Assembly (NCBI GenBank): GCA_902765035.1
Contig: CACWYF010000069.1
Location: 1 to 6,930, forward strand
Direction of reading: 5' to 3'
DNA: 6,930 bases
From: an uncultured Eubacteriales bacterium
GTDB lineage: Bacteria; Bacillota; Clostridia; Peptostreptococcales; Anaerovoracaceae
Part shown: piece by piece, positions 1 to 6,418 of the stretch
Numbering within the stretch: position 1 is the stretch's first letter
Layout: the number at the start of each line of letters is the position of its first letter
Translations under genes and position numbers: made by a program
The notes under the pieces: generated by a model
Database searches by the model: none
Seen by the model: the letters and a program-made list of their open reading frames with translations, nothing else
What the model was told of the DNA's origin: nothing

Positions 1-1012
1 CACAGTAACTGAGAAAAACAAAGAACTCAGGGGCTACGTCTTCAACGATGAGAAGAGCGTGGTCGGGGGAGATGCGACCTTGGAAGCTGGCGGAACAGAA
101 ACGATTGAACTTGAGGACGTATACAAGGACTTCAACTACTATGTCAATAAGACAGATGCCAGCAGATACAACAAGAAGGTCCGCAATTCCAACATTGCGA
201 TCTATGAAGTCGGCAAGGATGGAAGTGAGAAGGAAGTAGGCAGATGGCTGTCTGACGAGGGAACGAACAACAGGTTCAATGTCGGCAGATTCATGATGAG
301 AGGCGGCAGGTACATTGTCCGTGAGGAAGTAGCTCCTGTCGGATTCGGCAGAGTAACTGTAGACGTTGTTCTTGAAAGGACAGGAGATACACCTGAATCG
401 GTCAAGGTTTCTGTAATTGACGAGGATGGCAAGGTGATCGATATCAGCAATGGCGGCACATATGTAGATGCTGCCGGAGACAAAGTCTCCCTCGCAGCTG
501 ATGGTACCGTTCTTATCGAGGACGATCACATCCACTTCCGCGTCAACAAGGTCGATGCCGGAAACGGCGAGGAACTCGATGGTGCTGTACTGATTCTCTA
601 TCTTGCTGATGAGAACGGCGTACCGATGAAACAAGTTGACAAATGGACTTCCAAGGCCGGAGAGATCCATGATTTCGGCGACAAGATGGAATGCGGCAAG
701 ACATATGTCCTGCGTGAGACTACTGCTCCTGCGGGTTATGACAAGATTACCACAGATATGATCATCAGGGTATCTGAAGAAGGCGTTGTTTCATCAAATC
801 TGAGTGCGTCGGTGGATTCGGACAACAATGTTGTATATCTCGTTGAGGACAATCTGAAGAAGGGTGCCTCGAAAGATACTGACAAGTCCAAGGGCGTCAA
901 GACCGGTGACGAAACACCTATCGGTGAATGGCTGGCAGTAATGGCAGCAGCAATGTCAGGTCTTGCAGCAACTATCTACACAAGAAGACGCAGAGAAGAT
1001 GACATCGAATAG
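1..1012 (+). CDS. SpaA-type isopeptide pilin/adhesin, 3' part, with noncanonical sortase tail
   Basis: The reading frame is open from base 2, so the gene starts upstream; the GTG at 59 is an internal Val codon, not a start. The visible 336 residues hold two SpaA-like beta domains. Domain 1 (about 44-176) has Lys50 in YVNK and Glu108 in REEVAPVGF. Domain 2 (about 177-285) has Lys183 in RVNKVDA, Glu239 in LRETTAPAGY and a late VEDN (Asn284). In this family Lys and Asn form an intramolecular isopeptide bond catalysed by the Glu; here that is inference from spacing. The C-terminus is KTGDETP (300-306), a hydrophobic stretch (about 307-326) and RRRR. This is a cell-wall-sorting layout, but the usual LPxTG is replaced by GVKTGDETP. 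The protein is probably a wall-anchored adhesin or pilus subunit. No sortase gene is in the window. It ends 40 bases before a strong terminator. Confidence 0.85.
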   Translation, partial: TVTEKNKELRGYVFNDEKSVVGGDATLEAGGTETIELEDVYKDFNYYVNKTDASRYNKKVRNSNIAIYEVGKDGSEKEVGRWLSDEGTNNRFNVGRFMMRGGRYIVREEVAPVGFGRVTVDVVLERTGDTPESVKVSVIDEDGKVIDISNGGTYVDAAGDKVSLAADGTVLIEDDHIHFRVNKVDAGNGEELDGAVLILYLADENGVPMKQVDKWTSKAGEIHDFGDKMECGKTYVLRETTAPAGYDKITTDMIIRVSEEGVVSSNLSASVDSDNNVVYLVEDNLKKGASKDTDKSKGVKTGDETPIGEWLAVMAAAMSGLAATIYTRRRREDDIE

Positions 1013-1054
1013 CAGCGTACAGTAGCTTAACGACGATTCTCTGAAAAACGGAAC

Positions 1055-1088
1055 AATGAGGAAGCCGGGAAACCGGTTTCCTCATTTT
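1055..1088 (+). terminator. Rho-independent terminator of the surface-protein gene
   Basis: A 14-bp stem (1055-1068 with 1073-1086) has a single G-T wobble (G1064/T1077), a GAAA tetraloop (1069-1072) and ends in TTTT. It lies about 40 bases after the TAG-ended surface-protein gene and separates it from the next transcription unit. Confidence 0.88.
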
Positions 1089-1099
1089 CATATTAGCGA

Positions 1100-1153
1100 C
1101 ATCAAATAATCGTGTTCTCTGTATATGCATCAAAATATTGTGTTTTCTGCATA
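1100..1153. promoter_or_regulatory. Tandem operator-like direct repeat
   Basis: Two 26-base units, 1100-1125 and 1128-1153, match at 21 of 26 positions by hand alignment and have a period of 28. Both begin CATCAAA and carry GTGTT-x-TCTG-x-ATA (12 of 14 identical in that part). They sit directly upstream of the candidate -35 box at 1159, where an activator site would be expected. No regulator gene is visible in the window. The binding-site role is inference; the repeat itself is seen directly. Confidence 0.6.
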
Positions 1154-1158
1154 AGTGA

Positions 1159-1188
1159 TACACAAGATAAAGGAAGATATGCTATCAT
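1159..1188 (+). promoter_or_regulatory. Candidate sigma-A promoter of the reductase-LUD-dsdA unit
   Basis: TACACA (1159-1164, 4/6 to TTGACA) is followed after 18 bases by TATCAT (1183-1188, 5/6 to TATAAT). Transcription would begin near 1195, leaving a leader of about 90 bases. The weak -35 box fits a promoter that needs an activator bound to the tandem repeat just upstream. This is motif matching only. Confidence 0.4.
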
Positions 1189-1216
1189 AGTCAGTAGAAA
1201 AAAGACGGCCTGTTTT

Positions 1217-1286
1217 ATGAAGAATCGAACAGCGGGCGGTCCCAATGCGAAAGCTAAAGACGGCCTTAGACAGAAGTAACGGGTAA
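1217..1286 (+). other. Leader with two tiny ORFs, one overlapping the next start
   Basis: Two very short reading frames lie between the candidate promoter and the reductase gene. One is 20 codons (1217-1279). The other is 13 codons (1245-1286), and its TAA overlaps the reductase ATG as TAATG. The second has a GC-rich GGGCGG stretch 6-7 bases upstream that could act as a ribosome site. The reductase ATG itself has only a weak site, so translation could be coupled from the tiny ORF. An 11-base direct repeat, AAAGACGGCCT, occurs at 1201-1211 and 1256-1266. Neither peptide resembles a known attenuator, and both may be chance ORFs. Confidence 0.2.
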
Positions 1287-2272
1287 TGGAGAAGAATCTG
1301 AAATACATGATCATAGGTGCAGGCGGGACAGGTGGTGCTGTCGGTTCGCACCTTGCACGCGCCGGATACGATGTCACTTTCATCGCAAGAGGAAAACACC
1401 TTGCGGCTATGCGGGAAAACGGACTGAAGGTCCTGAAGCCGGAAGGGGATTTTGTCATAGATCCGGTGCAGGCATGCACATCGGATGAGTTCCTGGAGAC
1501 GGGAGGCAGACCGGATGTCATATTCGTATGCCTGAAGGGCTACGCTGTCGACGGGATGCTCCCGTTCATCGCTGAAGCAGCAGGGCCTGACACGATCGTG
1601 ATACCGATCCTTAATATTTTCGGCACGGGCGGAAAGATGCAGGAAAAACTTCCGGGTATCACGGTGACGGACGGCTGCATATATGTCGCTTCTGAGATAA
1701 GCGAGCCGGGGACCATCCTCATGAAGGGGGACATCCTGAGAGTCGTGTTCGGTCTCAGAAGAGATCAGAAGGCCGGCACCGCAGGAGATGGTGCTGAGGG
1801 CTCTGAGGGGCTGGCAGCAAAAGTCATGCCTGTTCTTGAGAAGGTCAGGGACGACCTGTGTGATTCAGGGATAAAAGGGATCCTGTCGGATAATATCGAT
1901 AGGGACGCGATGCGGAAATTCTCATACGTCTCGCCGCAGGGAGCATGTGGTCTCTACTACAATGTGCCGATTGGAGCGGTGCAGAAGCCCGGCGAAGAGA
2001 GAGAATGTTTTGCCTCACTCGTACAGGAGATCTCGGATCTCGCGGACGCGATGGGGATAGGATTCGGCGAGGACATAGTCAGGATCAACCTCGAGATCAC
2101 CGAAGGACTCGCGCCGGACATGACGACATCGCTTCAGAGAGATGTCGCGAGGGGCGGAGCATCGGAGATCGACGGGCTCATCTATGAGGTGCCGAGGCTG
2201 GCTGCAAAATATGGTATTAGTCTGCCGCTGTATGAGAAGATAGCTGCAGTGCTGAAAGAAAGGAAAATATAA
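1286..2272 (+). CDS. Ketopantoate reductase-family oxidoreductase (ApbA/PanE-like)
   Basis: This 328-residue cytosolic NAD(P)H-dependent reductase is slightly longer than typical PanE (about 300). An N-terminal Rossmann fold begins at once, with the glycine-rich dinucleotide motif GAGGTGG at 11-17. The C-terminal helical domain carries the two residues matching the family's catalytic pair: Lys211 in AMRKFSY and Glu294 in ASEIDGL, preceded by TSLQRDV. In the family these reduce ketopantoate to pantoate in pantothenate synthesis. The usual QNG loop reads LNIFGTGG (Asn110), the region after Lys211 lacks the common Asn-rich stretch, and residues 161-176 form a Gly/Ala-rich insertion. No panB, panC or panD is nearby. 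The substrate may therefore be another 2-oxoacid, so I give no panE symbol. The start is weakly supported by a ribosome site. The stop abuts the next ATG with no gap, so the two genes are surely co-transcribed. Confidence 0.85.
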   Translation: MEKNLKYMIIGAGGTGGAVGSHLARAGYDVTFIARGKHLAAMRENGLKVLKPEGDFVIDPVQACTSDEFLETGGRPDVIFVCLKGYAVDGMLPFIAEAAGPDTIVIPILNIFGTGGKMQEKLPGITVTDGCIYVASEISEPGTILMKGDILRVVFGLRRDQKAGTAGDGAEGSEGLAAKVMPVLEKVRDDLCDSGIKGILSDNIDRDAMRKFSYVSPQGACGLYYNVPIGAVQKPGEERECFASLVQEISDLADAMGIGFGEDIVRINLEITEGLAPDMTTSLQRDVARGGASEIDGLIYEVPRLAAKYGISLPLYEKIAAVLKERKI

Positions 2273-2902
2273 ATGAACGAGAATATCATCAAGAGAAATG
2301 ATCTGCTGGCTCCGAATATCATCAAGAGTCTTAAGACGCGCAACATGACGGGGTACTATGCACATACTAAGGAAGAGGCGCTGAAGATGGCGCTTGAGAT
2401 CATTCCTGAGGGCAGCACGGTCACCATGGGCGGCGGAATGAGTGTCCATGAGATCGGGCTTGTGAAGGCTCTGAAGGAGGGCGATTACAACTTCATCGAC
2501 AGGGATGAGATAGAGGACAAGAGGGCTGCAATGCTCGCCGCCTATGATGCTGATGTCTTCCTGGCAAGCGCCAATGCCATGACTGAAGACGGCATACTTG
2601 TAAACATTGACGGCAATGCCAACAGGGTTTCGGCTATTGCTCAGGGCCCGAAGAAGGTAGTCCTGATCGTCGGAATGAATAAGGTCTGTGATGATGTTGA
2701 AGGTGCGATGAAGAGGGCCCGCAATGTGGCGGCTCCGGTCAATGCGCAGAGGTTCGGTCTGAATACGCCGTGCGCTAAGACGGGTTCGTGCATGAACTGC
2801 AAGTCGCCTGATACCATCTGCTGCCAGTTCCTTATCACCAGGTACTCACATCATCCGGACAGGATACATGTTATACTTGTAGGAGAAAATCTTGGTTTCT
2901 AG
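2273..2902 (+). CDS. LUD-domain protein (DUF162, lactate-utilization type) with C-terminal Cys cluster
   Basis: The 209 residues are a single LUD domain of the stand-alone clostridial type. Signature stretches are TMGGGMSVHEIGL (51-63), FIDRDEI (74-80) and SANAMTEDGILVNIDGNAN (99-117), then GPKKVVLIVGMNKV (125-138). Members of the family include LutB/LutC of the L-lactate oxidation complex, but the stand-alone form has no settled function. The C-terminal part holds Cys167, Cys173, Cys176, Cys183 and Cys184, spaced C-x5-C-x2-C-x6-CC. This could bind a metal or iron-sulfur cluster, which is inference. The ATG directly follows the preceding TAA. The Shine-Dalgarno AAAGGA (2259-2264), 8 bases upstream, lies inside the previous gene, which points to translational coupling. 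No lutA or lutB partner is present. There is no signal peptide, so it is cytosolic. Confidence 0.85.
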   Translation: MNENIIKRNDLLAPNIIKSLKTRNMTGYYAHTKEEALKMALEIIPEGSTVTMGGGMSVHEIGLVKALKEGDYNFIDRDEIEDKRAAMLAAYDADVFLASANAMTEDGILVNIDGNANRVSAIAQGPKKVVLIVGMNKVCDDVEGAMKRARNVAAPVNAQRFGLNTPCAKTGSCMNCKSPDTICCQFLITRYSHHPDRIHVILVGENLGF

Positions 2903-3034
2903 CACTGGTAAGCAGGAATTCCCCCCATCCTCTGCAGCCGGTGGGAGCAGGCCTGATGTGCGGCAAAGGTCGCATCTGTGCCGGGAGCTTCGCGCAGCAC
3001 TGCAGAGAAACGGAAATACATGGAGGATAGATCG

Positions 3035-4018
3035 ATGAGGAAAATATTTGCGCTGATAATGACCATGGCGCTTGTCCTGTGCATGGGATCCGCAGCGGTA
3101 TATGCGGTCCCTGCAGGAAGCGACGGAGGGAAGACTGTACATGCTGCTGAAGCGACCGGCTCTGATGCAGCCGGAACTAAGAACGGGCAGCAGGTAAGCG
3201 AGTGGAGCATAGCTGAAAATAAAGCGGCTGAGCTGCCTGAAGAAGTGCAGACTGCTTTCGACAAGGTCAAGGAAGGATTCGATGGCGAGATCGTGCCGGT
3301 CGCATATTTTGCGAGGCAGCTTGTGACCGGCGGCAACTTTCAGGTGCTGTGCAAAGTGACTGCGGTGCCGGAGAAGGATGCTGAAGGTGATTCGGGCAAA
3401 ACGGATACAGCGGCGAAGCCGGTCACCTCATACAAGGTGCTGGTGATCTCTTCTGACCTGCTCGGAAAGGTAACCTTAAAAAAGATGAGCGATTTCAATA
3501 TCGGGGACTATTCGGGCCTTACCGCTGAAGAGGAAGGCATTGAAGGAGACGGTACGGTTGAGGCTGCCGGTAAAGATGATAAGGCCGGTGAGGAGAAAAA
3601 GACTCCTGTAGCAGTTGAACCTGCGGATCCGGATGAAGAGATACCGGCGGAGCTTCTGGGCGGATGGTCGGTACCTGCCGACTACACGAGAATCGCTTTG
3701 CCTAAAGAGGTGAAGTCTGCATTCGACAAGGGTGCCGGGCAGTTCTTCGGAAACGAGCTCGAGCCGATGGCATATCTCGGAAAGCAGACTGCAGACGGCA
3801 CCAACTATGCGGTGCTGTGCCACAGCCTGCTGACGACGGCCGAAGCTGTCGAGAGTGTCCAGGTCATAATGATCTATCAGGACACTGACGGAAATGCATA
3901 TATAACAAGTGCGAACACTGTGGACCCTGTTTCATTCGTAAAAGAGGATACACAGGCGAAAGACGGAGGGGACGCTGCCGCAAAGGGTGCTGAGTCACCG
4001 GAGAAGAGCAGCGACTGA
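3035..4018 (+). CDS. Secreted protein with two stefin/cystatin-like repeats
   Basis: Start chosen at ATG 3035 because GGAGGA (3022-3027) sits 7 bases upstream and the product opens with a signal peptide (Lys3, hydrophobic 4-22, likely cut after VYA, residue 24). A farther GTG at 2978 lacks both. Cys16 is in LVLC, a poor lipobox. The mature part of the 327-residue product has two related domains: repeat 1 (about 54-160) and repeat 2 (about 205-301). They align as LPEEVQTAFDK (67-77) with LPKEVKSAFDK (222-232), VAYFARQLVTGGNFQVLCKV (89-108) with MAYLGKQTADGTNYAVLCHS (245-264), and one Cys at the same place (106, 262). Helix, then Q-x-V-x-G, then NY, then strands resembles stefins and cystatins, which inhibit papain-type proteases. 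Repeat 1 keeps QLVTG (95-99); repeat 2 has LLGGWS (207-212), like the stefin N-terminal Gly-Gly. An acidic linker (about 161-205) joins the repeats, and the tail is hydrophilic without a wall anchor. The cystatin fold is my inference from motifs; inhibitory activity is unproven. Confidence 0.72.
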   Translation: MRKIFALIMTMALVLCMGSAAVYAVPAGSDGGKTVHAAEATGSDAAGTKNGQQVSEWSIAENKAAELPEEVQTAFDKVKEGFDGEIVPVAYFARQLVTGGNFQVLCKVTAVPEKDAEGDSGKTDTAAKPVTSYKVLVISSDLLGKVTLKKMSDFNIGDYSGLTAEEEGIEGDGTVEAAGKDDKAGEEKKTPVAVEPADPDEEIPAELLGGWSVPADYTRIALPKEVKSAFDKGAGQFFGNELEPMAYLGKQTADGTNYAVLCHSLLTTAEAVESVQVIMIYQDTDGNAYITSANTVDPVSFVKEDTQAKDGGDAAAKGAESPEKSSD

Positions 4019-4053
4019 ATAGAAAACAGGTCATAGCAAACAGCAGAATGAAT

Positions 4054-4090
4054 GGCAGCCGGAGCGACCGGAGAGGAACTCAGGGCTGCC
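4054..4090 (+). other. Inverted repeat ending at the dsdA ribosome binding site
   Basis: GGCAGCC (4054-4060) is the exact reverse complement of GGCTGCC (4084-4090), with a 23-base loop. The loop holds a second CCGG that could pair alternatively (4059-4062 with 4068-4071). The right arm is immediately followed by the dsdA Shine-Dalgarno GGGAGG (4091-4096). In RNA the structure could affect ribosome access. There is no T-run, so it is not a terminator. A 7-bp pair could arise by chance. Confidence 0.3.
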
Positions 4091-4102
4091 GGGAGGTGCA
4101 AA

Positions 4103-5455
4103 ATGCCGATCAAACCGTATGCACAGGAGATGATTGACAGGGACCCTGTCTTCAGAGACATCGCTGAACTTAAGGAGACCGTCTGGATCAATGACAAGTA
4201 TCTGCCTTTTGAGATGGTGGATGCTGTATGCCAGCTGGTCGTGGATGATGAAGATATTGCTGACGCGGATGCGAGGCTCAGGAAGTTCGCATCGTATATA
4301 AGAAAATGCTTCCCTGAGACGGAAGCGGACGGCGGACTGATCGAGTCGCCGCTTGAGGATATTTCGAACATGCAGGCGGCTCTTAAGGACAAGTGCGGCG
4401 CGGACATCCCGGGCAGACTTCTTCTCAAGATGGACAGCCACCTTCCGATCGCAGGTTCGGTCAAAGCGAGAGGCGGCATCTATGAAGTGCTGAAACACGC
4501 CGAGGACCTGGCTCTTGCGGAAGGCATGATCACTGAGGATGACGACTACGCCCGTTTTGCCGATGATGATATGAAGGAATTCTTCGGCAGGTATACTGTG
4601 CAGGTCGGGTCGACCGGAAACCTCGGCCTGTCGATAGGCATCATGAGCGCCTTCCTCGGATTCAAGGTCAAGGTCCATATGTCTGCTGATGCAAAGCAGT
4701 GGAAGAAGGACATGCTCAGAAGCAAGGGCGTTGATGTCATCGAATACGAGGACGACTATTCAAAGGCTGTTGCTGAGGGAAGGCGCCTTTCGGACATGGA
4801 TCCGATGAGCTATTTCGTCGATGACGAGTATTCGATACCGCTTTTCCTCGGATATGCTGTAGCCGCCGGCAGGATGGTGAAGCAGCTTGAGGAGAAGGGC
4901 ATCACGGTCGACAGCGATCATCCGATGATCGTGTATGTGCCGTGCGGCGTAGGCGGAGCTCCGGGTGGAGTATGCTACGGACTCAAGAGAGTATTCAAGG
5001 ACAATGTCCACGTGTTCTTCTGCGAACCGACGCTCTTCCCATCGGTACTGATCGGATGCGCATCGGACAGATACAACGATACCAATGTGGCGGATTTTGG
5101 CATAAGCGGAATGTCGCATGCTGACGGCCTTGCGTGCGCGAGCCCGTCGGGATTCGTTACAAGGATAGACCGCAACCTGATCTCAGGTGATTTTACAATA
5201 GTCGACGGCAGGCTCTATGACTACATGAGGATGCTGAAGGAGACCGAGGACAAGCTGATCGAGCCTTCGAGCTGCGCTGCATTCATCGGGCCGTGCAGGC
5301 TCATGGAATACGAGGGAACTAAGAAGTATCTCGAAGACCACGGCCTTGTGGGGGATAAGCTCGCCAACGCTACCCAGATCTGCTGGGCAACAGGCGGCAG
5401 ACTCGTCCCTGACGAAATATGGGATCAGTACATAGACACGCATCTTGAATACTAA
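4103..5455 (+). CDS. dsdA: D-serine ammonia-lyase (D-serine dehydratase)
   Basis: This PLP-dependent fold-type II enzyme converts D-serine to pyruvate and ammonia (EC 4.3.1.18) in the cytosol. Start at ATG 4103 is favoured by GGGAGG six bases upstream. It gives 450 residues, close to the 442 of the E. coli enzyme, and an N-terminus (residues 17-30, VFRDIAELKETVWI) aligning with E. coli. The in-frame ATG at 4052 would add an unmatched Ala/Gly-rich tail. Key motifs recalled from E. coli DsdA are present: DSHLPIAGSVKARGGIYEVL (111-130) with Schiff-base Lys121, the phosphate loop VGSTGNLGLSIGI (168-180), VHMSADAKQWKK (191-202), CGVGGAPGGV (281-290), EPSSCAAFIGP (387-397) and WATGGRLVPDE (428-438). 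One difference is Cys391 where E. coli has a small aliphatic residue. No dsdX transporter or dsdC regulator is visible. It is probably the last gene of the unit, because a hairpin repeat starts one base after its TAA. Confidence 0.95.
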   Translation: MPIKPYAQEMIDRDPVFRDIAELKETVWINDKYLPFEMVDAVCQLVVDDEDIADADARLRKFASYIRKCFPETEADGGLIESPLEDISNMQAALKDKCGADIPGRLLLKMDSHLPIAGSVKARGGIYEVLKHAEDLALAEGMITEDDDYARFADDDMKEFFGRYTVQVGSTGNLGLSIGIMSAFLGFKVKVHMSADAKQWKKDMLRSKGVDVIEYEDDYSKAVAEGRRLSDMDPMSYFVDDEYSIPLFLGYAVAAGRMVKQLEEKGITVDSDHPMIVYVPCGVGGAPGGVCYGLKRVFKDNVHVFFCEPTLFPSVLIGCASDRYNDTNVADFGISGMSHADGLACASPSGFVTRIDRNLISGDFTIVDGRLYDYMRMLKETEDKLIEPSSCAAFIGPCRLMEYEGTKKYLEDHGLVGDKLANATQICWATGGRLVPDEIWDQYIDTHLEY

Positions 5456-5456
5456 A

Positions 5457-5487
5457 TGTGTCAGAAGGGACGGTCCTTTTTGACACA
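5457..5487 (+). repeat. GGGACGGT-core palindromic repeat, copy 1 (probable terminator of dsdA)
   Basis: A continuous 13-bp stem (5457-5469 with 5475-5487, two G-T wobbles) closes a five-base loop, ACGGT. The outer arms are TGTGTCA/TGACACA, the core GGGACGGTCC. It begins one base after the dsdA stop, and its right arm contains TTTTT, so it could terminate transcription. The same core recurs at 6418-6427 and, on the opposite strand, at 6463-6472 and 6497-6506. This marks a dispersed repeat, similar to REP/REPIN elements I recall from clostridial genomes. Confidence 0.75.
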
Positions 5488-5502
5488 CGCACTGAATAAA
5501 GA

Positions 5503-5517
5503 TGACACGAGGGACGG
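5503..5517 (+). repeat. Half copy of the GGGACGGT-core repeat
   Basis: TGACACGAGGGACGG has one outer arm and the core but no closing arm. It ends three bases before the ATG of the DUF3990-like remnant. Its GAGGG forms the only plausible ribosome site for that ORF, about 7 bases upstream. It is either a decayed copy or one arm left by a rearrangement. Confidence 0.45.
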
Positions 5518-5519
5518 GC

Positions 5520-5678
5520 ATGAGACTTTACCACACAAGCGACAGGATCATCCGCGAGCCAGACCTCTCGATGGGGCGCAGGAATGCGGACTTCGGGCAC
5601 GGTTTCTATCTCGCCGCTGACGAGGAATTTGCCGGCAGCGAATTCGGCGCGGCGCTGGACAGGATGCAGGTGGAATAG
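5520..5678 (+). pseudogene. DUF3990-like gene remnant (N-terminal piece)
   Basis: The 52-residue ORF opens MRLYHTSDRIIREPDLSMGR and continues RRNADFGHGFYLAADEEFAG (20-39). As I recall the family, this matches the start of DUF3990 proteins (LYHGS near the N-terminus, a central DFGxGFYxT), usually about 150-160 residues and related to the ADP-ribosyltransferase fold. The stop at 5676-5678 comes soon after GFYLA, and no continuation is evident in any frame before the next gene. This looks like a 3'-truncated remnant. It lies between a half repeat and the HAD gene, and its ribosome site is supplied by the half repeat. Homology is judged by eye over about 30 residues. A genuine short protein cannot be excluded. 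Confidence 0.5.
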
Positions 5679-5758
5679 ACGGGGTTTTATCGCACCGCGA
5701 TGCCTGATGCGGCATGACGCCCGTGAAAGATAAAATGCAGGAAGGAAATAATAGCAAA

Positions 5759-6418
5759 ATGATAAAAGTATGTATCTTCGATCTTGACGGTACACTTGCA
5801 AGGACTCAGGCCTCCATCGCGAGGCCTGTTAATATGACGCTGGCTTACTACGGACTGCCTGAGCAGCCGGTGGAGGCCTTTAATTATTTTGCCGGAGACG
5901 GGATCAAAAATGCCCTGATCAGGGCACTGAAGGCTGCCGGCGACACGGATGTCGACAGGCATGTTGAAGAGGGTCTGCCGATGTGCAGGGCCTGGATGCA
6001 GGAGGACCCGTGCTATCAGGTGGAGCCGTATGACTATGTCGAATGGGCGCTGAATGAGCTCAAGGCAAAAGGCATCCGCATCGCTGTGTTCTCAAACAAG
6101 CCGCACGCGAGCGCGATAAGTGTCGTCGAGACCATATTCGGCAAAGGCCTGTTCGATCATATACAGGGGCAGACCGACCGCATCCCGATCAAGCCGGACC
6201 CGACAGGGGTGTATGAGATACTGAAGGAGTTCGGTGCAGACAAAAGCGAGTGCCTGTATTTTGGCGATACCAATACCGACATGATGACCGGTCACAATGC
6301 CGGGGTCACAACAGTAGGAGTGACCTGGGGCTTCAGGCCGAGGGCCGAGCTCGAGGAGTACAAGGCGGATATAATCATAGACAGCGCCCGCGAGATACCG
6401 GGGCTGACGTGTCATTAG
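5759..6418 (+). CDS. HAD-superfamily phosphatase (Gph/phosphoglycolate phosphatase-like)
   Basis: The 219 residues carry all four HAD motifs: FDLDGT (7-12, nucleophile Asp8 and acid/base Asp10), Ser112 in VFSNKP, Lys145 in IPIKPDP, and GDTNTDM (169-175, Asp170 and Asp174). They end in the Gph-like AGVTTVGVTWGFRP. The helical cap between motifs I and II (about 17-85) marks a C1-type cap. The family hydrolyses small phosphate esters such as 2-phosphoglycolate; the substrate here cannot be told. Start at ATG 5759 places the motif at the N-terminus as usual. AGGAAGGAA (5739-5747) is upstream at a rather long spacing of 11 bases. In-frame ATGs at 5735 and 5714 add unconserved residues. The last codons (LTCH and the TAG) lie within a palindromic repeat beginning at 6409, so the C-terminus may have been reshaped by it. 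Confidence 0.88.
   Translation: MIKVCIFDLDGTLARTQASIARPVNMTLAYYGLPEQPVEAFNYFAGDGIKNALIRALKAAGDTDVDRHVEEGLPMCRAWMQEDPCYQVEPYDYVEWALNELKAKGIRIAVFSNKPHASAISVVETIFGKGLFDHIQGQTDRIPIKPDPTGVYEILKEFGADKSECLYFGDTNTDMMTGHNAGVTTVGVTWGFRPRAELEEYKADIIIDSAREIPGLTCH

Noticed and set aside
48..239. Short ATG-started frame at the left edge
   Set aside because: It overlaps the SpaA-like coding frame, which is open from base 2 and clearly homologous.
2978..3034. Longer start (GTG 2978) for the secreted protein
   Set aside because: It would put 19 charged residues ahead of a classic signal peptide, while ATG 3035 has a strong ribosome site at ideal spacing.
2903..3034. Possible terminator or promoter between the LUD gene and the secreted-protein gene
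   Set aside because: No stem with a T-run and no convincing -35/-10 pair was found; read-through within one unit is the simpler view.
4052..4102. Longer start (ATG 4052) for dsdA
   Set aside because: The added residues are Ala/Gly-rich and match nothing in DsdA; ATG 4103 has GGGAGG six bases upstream and gives the usual length.
4031..4678. Long antisense reading frames opposite the secreted-protein and dsdA genes
   Set aside because: They mirror well-supported + strand genes, show no recognisable domains and are expected from codon bias.
5697..5720. Small hairpin (ATGCC/GGCAT with flanking GCG/CGC) between the DUF3990 remnant and the HAD gene
   Set aside because: The stem is short with a bulge and no T-run; not convincing as a terminator or regulatory element.
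5714..5758. Longer starts (5714 or 5735) for the HAD gene
   Set aside because: HAD phosphatases of this type begin a few residues before DxDGT, which only ATG 5759 satisfies.
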